From positions 1-64,000 of the IMG/VR virus record IMGVR_UViG_3300025617_000009: a stretch of DNA of 64,000 nucleotides, one strand, 5' to 3'. The notes beneath the pieces are model-generated. The model saw only the letters and a program-made list of their open reading frames with translations, was not told the DNA's origin and ran no database searches. Source of the DNA: a virus. This document shows, in pieces, positions 41,701-49,660 of this stretch (positions are counted from its first letter, which is position 1; every line of letters begins with the position of its first letter). Position numbers and translations under genes: made by a program.

Positions 41701-41868
41701 ATCTGTTTTTAAATCTTCAACTTGTTCTGCAGTCATTAATAGATCAAAATTACGCAAACTTTCTGGCTTTTCATTATGCACAGTAAAGCCAGCATCGTGC
41801 ATTTCTTGCATGAAGTTTGCTTTGTCTATGCCTTTATGAAGAGTAACTACACAGCGTTGTTCAGACAT
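38800..41868 (-). CDS. Subtilisin-like serine protease (S8) with C-terminal beta domains
   Basis: The 1022-residue protein carries a complete subtilase: Asp134 in VDIVICDSGILADHPEW, His182 in YGHGTHCSSTAAG, Asn312 in VVAAAGND and Ser430 in ISGTSMACPQVTGV. Residues of about 1-70 (CVVTLHKGIDKANFMQEMHD...VIDVRV) look like an I9-type propeptide/chaperone. There is no signal peptide. The C-terminal 550 residues are beta-rich, including a Calx-beta-like domain near 650-760 (SGPSTVTEGDGTFVVTLTTT). It lies between the fibre gene and gp4 and has an AAGGAA ribosome site, so it is likely a virion protein that processes fibres or digests host surface protein. The role is inferred. Confidence 0.92.
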   Translation of the reverse strand: MSEQRCVVTLHKGIDKANFMQEMHDAGFTVHNEKPESLRNFDLLMTAEQVEDLKTDSRVIDVRVGSKIENGGELLHNIGRTGNRTSIQGFYDADKTDWGKWMSTHGTRSFTLRPDGWVDGITASGKNVDIVICDSGILADHPEWKDPITGVSRLQQVDWPAEAGLSGSYTQGPQHYTDQYGHGTHCSSTAAGARFGWAPSANIYAIKIFDTDAFGTSLAINLMRLWHLNKSNDNPTIMSNSWGYFAPYTNITGGNYRGTPWTATTMQSQYGMVESQQNVDGDYIFPVHFASVDADIQDCIDAGIIVVAAAGNDKHKVDIPGGDDYDNYWTSSVYGTRYYHRGTTPGHGDVITVGAMDFGNGSTSGWNPPTNNIRSSFSNAGPGVDLYAPGSWIMGAIPEGCTIWDQYNNDYRGNYVLDSNYKAIAISGTSMACPQVTGVIAQLAEARRKWNHYQFKDYIVQLAWDNHMKGTGQTDDYTSSSTIFGGPNKLLKAPFISTKKLTMSNGDSDRAINFFVKYPKTTITEGEDLELYVFHDSENTDDYWSFYPWEWDNTPDTDDRYDSLNWETGTLQRLYYSTGELVRNVPSDAVPMYTVTKITIPTKNINATQSRSILLVPGTSSSTFNYEQYTSMENYLTLNPNAAKITLLPSGIPVPTRTYTLSGPSTVTEGDGTFVVTLTTTNVPDGTIVPFNITSTSGNWYYELSDGSGDGIPGRQYFIINNNTGTASFFVLQNEAIESTQTLTISVDDGANQDSLTINVIDDGTTRTPDWSRVQLYWDTSSSGRVYSLVSGSTTDYYYPPGAKLGIYAILYNIPAGTTFDYEITVDQGNASDYFDNPTGTLTVTDTPTIDNSMRTTPTWVFTLKAGPVLKGNFMTVNITSATDSAGNAIPSFTGDNWAPFYDDTPNQTYSISTGTFYTEGPDRIFLNNTIKTKTYFVGDTVELTVTKDTKIGRQYSGDSDGEYANLSSGTITLNPSEPTGLWIWYAGSSIVEKIVWLDPSNGGTLSNTGSSEFYPVSFKFN

Positions 41869-41877
41869 CTAAGTTCC

Positions 41878-43149
41878 TTAGTAAAGTGCGTTCCACGACA
41901 CACCGTCATAAAATACAGGATAAGGAGTGGATCCTCCTTTAGAAGCAGGGTCCCAGTTAGTTGCATCTGCTACAGCAAAACTTCCACTAACTGCTGTCGG
42001 AGCACTTGTTTGTGCAGTAAGTTCTAAGACATTCGTTGCAGAAATACTTCCATCTACTGCTAATACACCTGCGCTGTTTCCTGTATTAAAAACAAAATCT
42101 GCTCCACTGTCAAATGTAGGATTTCCTACACCTGTAAAAACAAAATCAGTTGCTGTAACTGTGTTAAAGATAACATCGTCTGTGGTGTTTAATGTTTGAT
42201 CTCCTCCGCCGGGTAATCCTGTAACAGTGGCTCCTGAAAAATCAACTCCTGCTTGAAATTCTACATTAGAGGTAAATGTTGTACCTTGTTGAGCAATTTG
42301 TAATCCTACTACATTTACATCTGTAAAATCTACAGTTGCAGTTGAATCAAATCGTAAACTATTTTCAATAGTAACATCACTTTGGAATATTGTATTATTT
42401 GCAATGTTAATAGTGCTCGAATCGTCTGTGCTAATAACACTGCTTGCAAAACTAAAGTTTCCAACGCTATCTGGTATATCTCCTAGAGTAATATATCCTG
42501 CATCATTTGTCAATTCGCTTACAGCAGATACTAGTCTATTATTACTATCTGTTAAGTCATCAATATCTTGAGGGATAACATTGTTATTATCAGTTAGCGT
42601 ACTAATATCAACAGGTATTGCAGGCTTGTTAGTTAAATCGTTATAGCTACCGCTAAACAGTAATGAGTTAATATCTGCCAGTTCAGACACATCTTGCGGG
42701 ATGGTAGGCTTGTTTGTTAAACTAGTATACGAACCATCAAAGGTAAACACTGGTGGTACATCGATTAAATCGTTGAAAGATCCTGTGTAGGCAACAGCTG
42801 ACAATGGATTTACATAACCCTGCGTTGTAGGACTTCCATAGGTTACATCTGTTAGTAACTTGCGCCAAGCGCCACTATGTGCATAGTACAAAGCTCCTGT
42901 GCTTGCAACGTGTATGGTCATACCAGTATAGGTATTTGGATTGTAGTTTGCTAGACTTGCTTCGTCTGCAACAGTGTTAGAATAAGAAATAAGATTATTG
43001 CCAAAATCTATATCTTCACCGCCAATGTCTGGATCACTGGCAAGAGTTGCTTCTACAGCATCTACTCTTGTGTCTAGTTCTGTAAAGTTTCCGTCTAACT
43101 CTGCGTGAGTAAGAGCTGTACCTTTTGTTGTTCTTAATGTTATTGCCAT
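41878..43149 (-). CDS. Tail fibre-like structural protein
   Basis: The 423-residue protein has an N-terminal AELDGNFTELDTRVDAVEAT helix typical of phage fibres, then repeated YTGSFNDLIDVP, YTSLTNKPTIPQ and YNDLTNKPAIPVD units (a common fibre repeat of the YxDLxNKPxIP type), and a beta-rich distal part. It ends PVFYDGVSWNALY, a DG-x-W motif also found in the sheath and neck proteins. It lacks enzyme motifs and a signal peptide. It has an AGGAA site and a 9-base gap to both neighbours. A fibre or short-tail-fibre role is inferred from these repeats and position. Confidence 0.85.
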   Translation of the reverse strand: MAITLRTTKGTALTHAELDGNFTELDTRVDAVEATLASDPDIGGEDIDFGNNLISYSNTVADEASLANYNPNTYTGMTIHVASTGALYYAHSGAWRKLLTDVTYGSPTTQGYVNPLSAVAYTGSFNDLIDVPPVFTFDGSYTSLTNKPTIPQDVSELADINSLLFSGSYNDLTNKPAIPVDISTLTDNNNVIPQDIDDLTDSNNRLVSAVSELTNDAGYITLGDIPDSVGNFSFASSVISTDDSSTINIANNTIFQSDVTIENSLRFDSTATVDFTDVNVVGLQIAQQGTTFTSNVEFQAGVDFSGATVTGLPGGGDQTLNTTDDVIFNTVTATDFVFTGVGNPTFDSGADFVFNTGNSAGVLAVDGSISATNVLELTAQTSAPTAVSGSFAVADATNWDPASKGGSTPYPVFYDGVSWNALY

Positions 43150-43157
43150 TTTAGTTC

Positions 43158-43598
43158 CTACACTACATATCCTGGTTCAACAAATCCAGGTTCCATAAAC
43201 GTTGTTGTATCGCCTACCTCAACAGGTACAGGAACAGTATCACCGATATTTCTAGATTCGAGTCTATTTCCTGTTTGCACTTTGTAACCGATACTACTAA
43301 TATTTTCTCTGTTATAATTTAATATTTCTGCAACCACTGCATCTAGTTGTATTTTATTAAAGTTTTTAATACCATCTAATAGTTCAAATGTTTTTATATT
43401 GTCTATCTTTGCTTGTTGTAATAATACTCCTGCAACTGATGTTGCACTTGATTTACCAAAGCCGCGCTTTTCAAAAAAACCTACAACAGCATCAATTTCG
43501 TTAGCAGGAAATGCAATTTTTTTAGTAAAATATCTATTATAAAATTCTTTTACTTTATCGGCACTGTCTTTAGAAACCGTTTTAGGTAAACTGCTCAT
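43158..43598 (-). CDS. Conserved marine T4-like phage structural-region protein
   Basis: The 146-residue protein reads SLPKTVSKDSADKVKEFYNR, FPANEIDAVVGFFEKRGFGK, SATSVAGVLLQQAKIDNIKT and ILNYNRENISSIGYKV, ending GFVEPGYVV. It is helical with a C-terminal Pro/Val tail. I recall the same protein beside tail genes in cyanophages and SAR11 phages; no T4 counterpart is obvious. Start and the stop of the tail-tube initiator-like gene overlap by one base (TAATG), implying co-production. It is probably a tail or baseplate accessory, but only by location. Confidence 0.78.
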   Translation of the reverse strand: MSSLPKTVSKDSADKVKEFYNRYFTKKIAFPANEIDAVVGFFEKRGFGKSSATSVAGVLLQQAKIDNIKTFELLDGIKNFNKIQLDAVVAEILNYNRENISSIGYKVQTGNRLESRNIGDTVPVPVEVGDTTTFMEPGFVEPGYVV

Positions 43599-44788
43599 TA
43601 TAATCCGCCTCTTATTCTTCCTGCTGCATCTACGTTAGTTAAATCTGCATTACTAACTTTACTATTTGCTTTACCTGTTTCAACAGCGCCTTGTATTCTC
43701 TGTGCATAGTTGCTTGCCGAAGCATTTACTGCTCCGCCAAACGCTTCTAATTTTTGGAAAAAGCCGCCGCTGCCTGTGTTCTTAGGAAAACTATAGCCCG
43801 AGCTATTTCCTGACTGATCTTTGGCTGCCTGCTGTATTGCACCTTTAAATACATTCAAACCTTCTTCTCTAAGTCCTTCTGCAGAAAGACCTTTTGCATT
43901 ACCAAATGTATTAGCAGCATTTAAAATAGTTCCTAGACCTACATTGCCTGTAGCAATATCATTTGCAATATTGCTAATCCCAGATAATATGCCACCTTGA
44001 CCTAACAAACTTTGTGTTCCGCCGCCTTGTATAGTTAATGGGCTCGGTGTTGGATCGTAGTGTTCTTTTGCAAATCCAGGAGGGGAATCTTCTCCTGTTG
44101 CTCCGCTATCGTAAAATACCGCTTCGTATGCAACTTGCATGGTGTTTTCTGATACTCCTGATGCATCAGTTTGATCCATAGTGTCATGTCCAAAACTTGT
44201 TACAATAGGATTAACTAATGTGTATGATACATATGAATGGCGAGCCATTTGATATATTGTAATTCTATCAAAAAATGGTGTTTTACTTCCTGCATCTAGA
44301 CCGTATCTATACTTGTGAGATGTATCGCCTTTATATGTATTTCTAGAATCGTATGCACCAGGTTTAGAACCTTGATTGCCGTCATTATAATAGTATCTAT
44401 AGTAATACTGCATTAACGTGCTAGTAATACCAAAATTATCGTCGTGGAAGTTAATATTGATCGGTTCGTATTCTAATGTAGTTTGTAGATTCTTTTTTCT
44501 GTTATACATGTTTTTAGTAACAGTATTAACAGAATAGCTAGGCAAATCAACACCTTTGACTAGTAGATTAATTTCGTTGCGATGACGCTGAACTAAATTT
44601 GGAACTAGATCCTGTGCTTCACTGCTCAAACTTAAAACAACATGATAAAGATATTTTGTTTTAGGAGCAAGTCTAAAAGCATCATCTACGTATAATCTAG
44701 CGGCATGTTTATAATCTCCAAAAGTTCCTTTCGGATTGGATGCCCCACTTACTAAATTATCTAAAAACCCGTTGAGTATATTTGCCAT
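43598..44788 (-). CDS. Baseplate tail-tube protein (gp54/gp48-like)
   Basis: The 396-residue protein has a tail-tube-like core: LYHVVLSLS, a NLLVKGVDLPSYSVNTVTKN segment and TTLEYEPININFHDDNFGIT, then MQYYYRYYYND, FFDRITIYQMARHSYVSYTL, NPIVTSFGHDTMDQ and MQVAYEAVFYD. This order (DLP...NVNF...W/Y-rich...YEAVFYD) is that of gp19/gp54 proteins, which start the tail tube on the baseplate. The C-terminal third is Gly/Ala/Gln-rich and probably flexible. T4 gp54 is 320 residues. A TATAAATA late promoter lies 5 bases before the ATG. gp48 is the alternative identity. Confidence 0.72.
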   Translation of the reverse strand: MANILNGFLDNLVSGASNPKGTFGDYKHAARLYVDDAFRLAPKTKYLYHVVLSLSSEAQDLVPNLVQRHRNEINLLVKGVDLPSYSVNTVTKNMYNRKKNLQTTLEYEPININFHDDNFGITSTLMQYYYRYYYNDGNQGSKPGAYDSRNTYKGDTSHKYRYGLDAGSKTPFFDRITIYQMARHSYVSYTLVNPIVTSFGHDTMDQTDASGVSENTMQVAYEAVFYDSGATGEDSPPGFAKEHYDPTPSPLTIQGGGTQSLLGQGGILSGISNIANDIATGNVGLGTILNAANTFGNAKGLSAEGLREEGLNVFKGAIQQAAKDQSGNSSGYSFPKNTGSGGFFQKLEAFGGAVNASASNYAQRIQGAVETGKANSKVSNADLTNVDAAGRIRGGL

Positions 44789-44793
44789 AATAG

Positions 44794-44801
44794 TATTTAT
44801 A
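44794..44801 (-). promoter_or_regulatory. T4-type late promoter (TATAAATA), 5 bases before ATG
   Basis: Minus-strand TATAAATA is an exact consensus, then CTATT and ATG at 44788. It follows the terminator of the tail-tube gene, so it starts a fresh late unit. Confidence 0.78.
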
Positions 44802-44820
44802 CCATTTTATAATGTGCGTA

Positions 44821-44850
44821 TAAAACAAAAGGAGCTATTATAGCTCCTTT
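44821..44850 (-). terminator. Intrinsic terminator after gp19
   Basis: Minus strand AAAGGAGCTA-TAA-TAGCTCCTTT, a perfect 10-bp stem, followed by TGTTTTA. It ends the tail-tube message. Confidence 0.85.
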
Positions 44851-44876
44851 CGCTCGGCATTTCAACTTAAAAAGTA

Positions 44877-45503
44877 TTAAGCACCGCCACCTGTAATTAG
44901 GCTTCCTACAGTTCTACCTACAGCAGTACCAATACCTTCACCTTGTGGTGATTGTATTGCATTATCATAGCGGATTGCTAGGGTAATTTGTACTGGATCG
45001 TTTGTAGCATATGCTAGCGTGTTGTAGTTAGCATTTTGTACAAAGCAACCGTATAGTTCGAATGTTTCTAGTACGTTTGGTGTATTAGCACCGTTGCCGC
45101 CGTCTAAAATTTCAATACGTGTTGTAAACTTATAATCAATGCCTGAAGCTGCACTTGACTGTTCAAAGAAGTCAAACTGCTTTTGTAGTTGTTCGCCGAC
45201 TAACTTCTGTACATTATTGTTTACATCTTCACGTAAATTTAATGTAATTGGATCCCATGCATGCTTACCAGCTAGGTAAACACGTGAGTTGTAAACAGGA
45301 ACTTCAATTTCTTCAAAGTTAACTGTCGGACGAGTTACGTCAATAACTTGTTTAGTTAATTCTGTAGTAGGTGTTGAAACACCAAAGTTCTCTAATGTCA
45401 CTCTAAAGCGGTATTGTAGCTTAGGCATTAACAAGCCTTGACTTGCTGCACTATTATCGCTTGCTAGTGGCACTGTAATTTTTGATAGTGTTGAAATTGC
45501 CAT
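44877..45503 (-). CDS. gp19: Tail tube protein, T4 gp19 family
   Basis: The 208-residue protein has the tube fold pattern: YRFRVTLENFG, a TKQVIDVTRPTVNFEEIEVP strand, YLAGKHAWDPITLNLREDVN and LETFELYGCFVQNANYN, TNDPVQITLAIRYDNAIQ. It stacks as hexamers inside the sheath. It is longer than T4 gp19 (163), the extra lying in the middle and the Gly-rich end. AGGAG precedes ATG. The gene is a single unit bounded by terminators on both sides, matching the need for many copies. A CTAAATA upstream of the ribosome site may be a weak late promoter. Confidence 0.93.
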   Translation of the reverse strand: MAISTLSKITVPLASDNSAASQGLLMPKLQYRFRVTLENFGVSTPTTELTKQVIDVTRPTVNFEEIEVPVYNSRVYLAGKHAWDPITLNLREDVNNNVQKLVGEQLQKQFDFFEQSSAASGIDYKFTTRIEILDGGNGANTPNVLETFELYGCFVQNANYNTLAYATNDPVQITLAIRYDNAIQSPQGEGIGTAVGRTVGSLITGGGA

Positions 45504-45532
45504 CTTAATCTCCTATATAACTATTTAGCCAA

Positions 45533-45554
45533 AATAGGTCCCCTTGCGGGGACC
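45533..45554 (-). terminator. Intrinsic terminator after gp18
   Basis: Minus strand GGTCCCC-GCAA-GGGGACC then TATTTT: perfect 7-bp GC-rich stem with a GCAA tetraloop. It lies between the sheath and tube genes. Confidence 0.88.
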
Positions 45555-45560
45555 CACTTT

Positions 45561-48500
45561 TTATAGGCCTGCGATCTCGCCTGTATTCTTCAATCTTAAT
45601 GGAATGTAGATGAATTCAACTGCCTTAACAGGTTCAATAGCAATGTCTAAGTATAGTTCATTTCTATCAATTCTGTTTGGAGTGTTGTTAGATTCATCAC
45701 AAACAACTAAGAAGTCATACAGTGCTCTTTGTCCTACTAATTCTAGTAATAGACTTTCAGTTGCGCCTTTGATCTCGTCTCGTGTGATCTTATCGTTTGG
45801 TTCAAAGATGTAAGGTTTGGCAAGTTTGTTTAGTTGACTACGTAAGTAGATAACTAAACGTGCAACGTTAATTCTATCAAGCGCACTTGCATTTCTTGCA
45901 CGAGTCTTCTGACCGTAGTTAACAAGTCCTGCACCATTTAAGAATGTAATCGGGTTAACGTTGTTAGCGTATAATGTATCACGCTGTCCTTCGTTAAGTG
46001 CAACACTTACAAACTCGCCTTCGGCATTAATATAACCTGATGAAGTTGCGTTTGTAATACCACCACGTCTTGTACCTGCTGGTGCAAACCATGGATAGCT
46101 AACTTGATCGCTAAGTGCAATAGTTCTTAGAATCATATGCGAAGCTGGAACAACAACATTGTTACCAAAGTTATCACTTGTAAAGCCTGCTGGGTAGAAG
46201 ATACCTAAGTATTCGTCGAAACTTACAAGTCCGTCGTCGTTGTCTTCTACTGCTAGTCTTACGTTGTTTGCCCAATCGTTTAGTGATGTAGCATCAGGTG
46301 TTAAACGGAATGGTGAATCACCTACGATAAACGCACTTAGTCCACGATCATAGTTTAATGATACCATTTCACCGATAAGCTCTGGATATCCTGGAGTTGC
46401 CATTAGGTTAAACGGTCTTGCTTCGTCGTCTCTAATATCATCATTAGAGTTAAGCATTGCTTGTAGAGCCTGTACAACAACTTTACGTTGTGCAACTCTG
46501 CCAAATGCACCTGAACCATCAGCGTTGTTAGCTGACTCTGTTACCCAGCGATGAGGATAATAGTTTTCCATGTTCTCGCCGCCGCTTAAGCCTGGATCAT
46601 AACGATTGTTGTCTGCAACTACATCAACATAGTTACGTACAAAACGCTTAACGTTAAATCCGCTTCTACGAGTATTAAACAACAACATTCCTTTCGGATA
46701 TAGTGCTGGATCTGGAGCATCAAAATCTAAGAAGTTACTAGAAAGTAAATCTACAATTGAACTTGCTTCGTCTGTAGCATTAACTCCAGCATCTGTCCAA
46801 CGTGCATCAGCAAATAAAACACCATTATCTGTTGTTTGATCTGAACTGTCTAATAAATTCCACTTTAGACTGTCGCCGTTGTATCTGTAAATCAACGGAT
46901 AATTATCAATGTCAGCAGTGCTAACCCAAAGGTCACCATTTACTAATGCAGTTCCGTCTGACTGTTCAGTTGGTTCAGTCGCTGATACAATAGGTCCTTG
47001 AGGATCTGTTTGTAGTACAGGACTCGAATCATAAAACGGCGCAGCCGGTCCAAATGCAGGATCGCTACCGTCATACTGATAACCAACCCAAGTAGTACCG
47101 TTGTGAATCATAATGTCGCACTCGTCAACAACTGAACTGTACCATAAAGCACCGTCTGCTGTTAATGAAGTAGGAGCATCTGTTGAGTTTTCTGCAACTA
47201 GTGGCTTCCAGTTAGAGATAACATAATCATAGAATGTATCTCCAGTTGGCGCATCGTAGAAATTAGCAGTAGCAGTAGTAATTCCGATAGCTGCTAATAC
47301 AGCGTCTGGATCGTTAATTTTAATCTCGCCGCCTTCTACATGACTAATAGTAAGTTTATTTTGTGCGTCTACTGATGCTAAAACTTTAGTTAATGCACTG
47401 GAGTTAATTGCTTCTGCAATAGTTTCAGCATCAGTTGAATCTCCAGCAAGTGTCATTGGAATAAAGACTAAGGTGCTGTAACTATCGCTACCTGCTGTTG
47501 TTTCAACGATGTTAAATGCTGCAGGTCCAGCTGCAGGAACCGACGATCCGCCAACTACTGCCGACGTTACAGAAGCATATCCTGTCGAGTTTCTACGATA
47601 AATTTTAAAATCTGCAACAGGGTTAGCTGCCGATTCAACGTCTGCTTTGACGTATAAATCTCCAACTGCTAAATTTGTGCCGCCGCCTGTGCGATCCAGC
47701 CCGTATAATGCAAGTTCTGGGCTTGTGTATACAGGTGCAGTAATTTCGTCCCAAAGCAGAGTAGCATCGTTCCATTCTCTTACACGGAATCTAGCGCCGC
47801 CGTTTGGTTCTGTGGTTTTAACCCAAAGAGAACCTGTTGGTCTAGCATCTTCATAACTCTTGTAAGTAGGTACGTCTGTATGCGGACTAACCTGTAATAC
47901 AGGAGCTGCATAAGTTTTTGCTTCTAGTCCTAGTTTAGCTAAGATAGGTGTATTAACAAGATTAATGTCTGGGCCTGATGAACGAAGTTCTAATGCTCCG
48001 CCAGTTTCTCTTGCACTAATTCCTGTAATATTAGCTTGATTAATATTGTTTACTAGGCTTGATATAGTAGCGCCTGTTGTAGTAATATTATTTCCGCCAA
48101 TGTTAATAGATTCGCCAGGAGTAATATTATGACCAGATGTAACTGTTCCTAGAGCAGTAGTTAAACTTGCCTTCCACTCTTCTGTACCAACTTCTACCCA
48201 AGTACCTGCAGCAACTTGTCCGTCACCTTGGTCGTTGCCTGCGTTTCCGCCTGACTTGTAATAAGTTCTAATTAAATTAGTAGTTGTAACAATCGCATAA
48301 TCGCCAGTTTGACCAATAGAAGGCTTAGGATCCGATGTTGCTGATCCACCGATTAAATCACTAGCACTATCGATGATAGTTGCTGTAACAGTTGTAAAAC
48401 TCTGTCCGCCTGCTGTAGAGCTAGATGCTCCGTTCCATTCTAACATACCGTATGATGTTGAATCGATGTCAAACCAATATGTGCCGTCTGCAGGATTACC

Positions 48501-48881
48501 TGCCGGTGCATCTGCTTGTGGTGTTAGTTCGTTTAGATCAATGTCCGCACGTACTACATAAGCACGATTGCTTACTCCTAGTAATGAATATGCTGCTTGT
48601 AAACCATACTCATTCAGTTCTCCTCCATTTACTGGATTGTTGTTGTTATCAACTTGGAAAACTGGGTCGCCGAATGTGTCGGCTAAATCTCTTTGACTTG
48701 TTAGTAGATAAACTCTACCAGCGTTTTCTTTTAATGTGCCCTGCGCAATGCCTGTACCTGATGAGTTGGTCTTATCTTGACCAGACGCAACAAATATCAT
48801 TGGCACTGTGCCTGGTTCAGCCGGAGTGTAAAAACTCTCGTCGATTACTGAAACCTGTACACCTGGTGATGTTAATGCCAT
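45561..48881 (-). CDS. gp18: Tail sheath protein, T4 gp18 family (enlarged)
   Basis: The 1106-residue contractile sheath protein opens MALTSPGVQVSVIDESFYTP, the usual SPGVxVxExD opening, and ends with the conserved core: ARNASALDRINVARLVIYLR, TRDEIKGATESLLLELVGQR and AVEFIYIPLRLKNTGEI. T4 gp18 is 659; the extra of about 450 residues lies mainly in residues 130-680, where several modules occur, each with a short W-rich signature (WFDIDSTSYGMLEWNGAS, DIMIHNGTTWVGY, LIYRYNGDSLKW, FRVREWNDATLLWDEI). These likely face outwards. AGGAG precedes ATG; a late-like ACTAAATA and a 14-bp palindrome are in the leader. Confidence 0.95.
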   Translation of the reverse strand: MALTSPGVQVSVIDESFYTPAEPGTVPMIFVASGQDKTNSSGTGIAQGTLKENAGRVYLLTSQRDLADTFGDPVFQVDNNNNPVNGGELNEYGLQAAYSLLGVSNRAYVVRADIDLNELTPQADAPAGNPADGTYWFDIDSTSYGMLEWNGASSSTAGGQSFTTVTATIIDSASDLIGGSATSDPKPSIGQTGDYAIVTTTNLIRTYYKSGGNAGNDQGDGQVAAGTWVEVGTEEWKASLTTALGTVTSGHNITPGESINIGGNNITTTGATISSLVNNINQANITGISARETGGALELRSSGPDINLVNTPILAKLGLEAKTYAAPVLQVSPHTDVPTYKSYEDARPTGSLWVKTTEPNGGARFRVREWNDATLLWDEITAPVYTSPELALYGLDRTGGGTNLAVGDLYVKADVESAANPVADFKIYRRNSTGYASVTSAVVGGSSVPAAGPAAFNIVETTAGSDSYSTLVFIPMTLAGDSTDAETIAEAINSSALTKVLASVDAQNKLTISHVEGGEIKINDPDAVLAAIGITTATANFYDAPTGDTFYDYVISNWKPLVAENSTDAPTSLTADGALWYSSVVDECDIMIHNGTTWVGYQYDGSDPAFGPAAPFYDSSPVLQTDPQGPIVSATEPTEQSDGTALVNGDLWVSTADIDNYPLIYRYNGDSLKWNLLDSSDQTTDNGVLFADARWTDAGVNATDEASSIVDLLSSNFLDFDAPDPALYPKGMLLFNTRRSGFNVKRFVRNYVDVVADNNRYDPGLSGGENMENYYPHRWVTESANNADGSGAFGRVAQRKVVVQALQAMLNSNDDIRDDEARPFNLMATPGYPELIGEMVSLNYDRGLSAFIVGDSPFRLTPDATSLNDWANNVRLAVEDNDDGLVSFDEYLGIFYPAGFTSDNFGNNVVVPASHMILRTIALSDQVSYPWFAPAGTRRGGITNATSSGYINAEGEFVSVALNEGQRDTLYANNVNPITFLNGAGLVNYGQKTRARNASALDRINVARLVIYLRSQLNKLAKPYIFEPNDKITRDEIKGATESLLLELVGQRALYDFLVVCDESNNTPNRIDRNELYLDIAIEPVKAVEFIYIPLRLKNTGEIAGL

Positions 48882-48898
48882 CTTGTTTCTCCTATAAA

Positions 48899-48912
48899 AT
48901 CGTTTAAACGAT
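48899..48912. promoter_or_regulatory. 14-bp perfect palindrome in gp18 leader
   Basis: ATCGTTTAAACGAT reads the same on both strands and lies 18 bases before the gp18 ATG, inside the predicted leader. It could be a protein operator or a short RNA hairpin close to the AGGAG site. No partner site was found. Confidence 0.5.
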
Positions 48913-48924
48913 ATGTTACTAGTG

Positions 48925-48932
48925 TATTTAGT
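48925..48932 (-). promoter_or_regulatory. Late-promoter-like ACTAAATA upstream of gp18
   Basis: Minus-strand ACTAAATA differs from TATAAATA at three positions but shares the AAATA core and the same position class as the gp19 CTAAATA. It would give a 35- to 40-base leader with AGGAG. Confidence 0.45.
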
Positions 48933-48987
48933 AGAACTATATTAAAAACCTGTGTTATAACCCTAAAAAAAGAGACCGAAAAGGTGA

Positions 48988-48995
48988 GGTAAATA
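48988..48995 (+). promoter_or_regulatory. Late-promoter-like GGTAAATA before the HNH gene
   Basis: Plus-strand GGTAAATA, then CACT, then ATG at 49000. The spacing is 4 rather than 5 bases. A GGTGAGG purine run upstream could instead be a ribosome site, so this is uncertain. Confidence 0.4.
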
Positions 48996-48999
48996 CACT

Positions 49000-49335
49000 A
49001 TGAGACCTTTATGCAAATGTGGACAACGTCCTGCAGCTATAAACTACAAAAAAAACGGACGTACATATTATCGTAAGTTATGTGAAACGTGCTTGCGCAA
49101 CGGTGTAGGACACGGTATTCCAAAATGGCGGCAAGCAGGTTACAAGAAAAAAGACTCTTGTGAAAAATGCGGATTTAAAAGCAAGCACAGCGAACAGTTT
49201 AATGTGTTTCACATAGACGGTGACTTAAATAATTGCCGGCCTTCAAATCTTAAAACAGTGTGTGCTAATTGTCAACGTATACTTCAAAAAGAAGGTGTAA
49301 AATGGAAGCAAGGAGATTTACTTCCAGATTTTTAG
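49000..49335 (+). CDS. HNH-like zinc-binding protein
   Basis: The 111-residue basic protein has two zinc-type Cys pairs (CKCGQ and CETC) at the N-terminus, then CEKCGFKSKHSEQFNVFHID, NNCRPSNLKTVCANCQRI. CxxC...HxDGDLxNxxPSNLxxxCxxC is the treble-clef/HNH pattern, with the catalytic-type His in FHID and Asn in PSNL. Similar small proteins sit next to tail genes in marine T4-like phages, either as homing-type nucleases or as packaging cofactors. It is first in the plus-strand island, divergent from gp18. Nuclease activity is a family inference. Confidence 0.8.
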   Translation: MRPLCKCGQRPAAINYKKNGRTYYRKLCETCLRNGVGHGIPKWRQAGYKKKDSCEKCGFKSKHSEQFNVFHIDGDLNNCRPSNLKTVCANCQRILQKEGVKWKQGDLLPDF

Positions 49336-49336
49336 G

Positions 49337-49364
49337 TTGACAAACTTGTTATAGATGTTATAAT
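49337..49364 (+). promoter_or_regulatory. Early sigma-70-like promoter of the DUF3310-like gene
   Basis: TTGACA (49337-49342), 16-base spacer, TATAAT (49359-49364); both hexamers are consensus. The ATG at 49388 follows an AAGGA site, so this early message has a normal leader. Confidence 0.82.
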
Positions 49365-49387
49365 ACTTGTTTAATTAAGGAAAATCT

Positions 49388-49660
49388 ATGGCCATTGATT
49401 ACAAGTATAACGAACGCAAACTCATTGAAGAATTTCAAAAATATGTAGATGCTACATATGGTGAACACTATTCTATGAATAAACTACAAAGCACAGAGTT
49501 TATCATGGATGCTGGACATGGAGATGGATTTTGTTTAGGAAATGTAATCAAGTATGCTCAACGTTACGGCAAGAAAGACGGCTATAATCGCAAAGATTTA
49601 TTGAAAGTATTACACTACGGACTAATGGCGTTGCATCACCATGACCAACAAGGGCGTTAA
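49388..49660 (+). CDS. DUF3310-like protein
   Basis: The 90-residue protein contains DGFCLGNVIKYAQRYGKKDG followed by YNRKDLLKVLHYGLMALHHH, which matches the GNVIKYxxRxxxKxGxxDLxKAxxYL signature of the DUF3310 (SaV-like) family, found in many phages and thought to relate to nucleotide metabolism. It has a perfect early promoter and an AAGGA ribosome site. Its TAA shares three bases with the stop of gp13 on the other strand (TTAA), so the two genes converge with no gap. Function not established. Confidence 0.82.
   Translation: MAIDYKYNERKLIEEFQKYVDATYGEHYSMNKLQSTEFIMDAGHGDGFCLGNVIKYAQRYGKKDGYNRKDLLKVLHYGLMALHHHDQQGR

Noticed and set aside
49000-49335. Mobile intron or homing element
   Set aside because: The HNH-like protein is free-standing, and neither gp18 nor gp13 shows interruption. 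No intron ends or inteins were seen in gp17, gp41, UvsX or UvsW.
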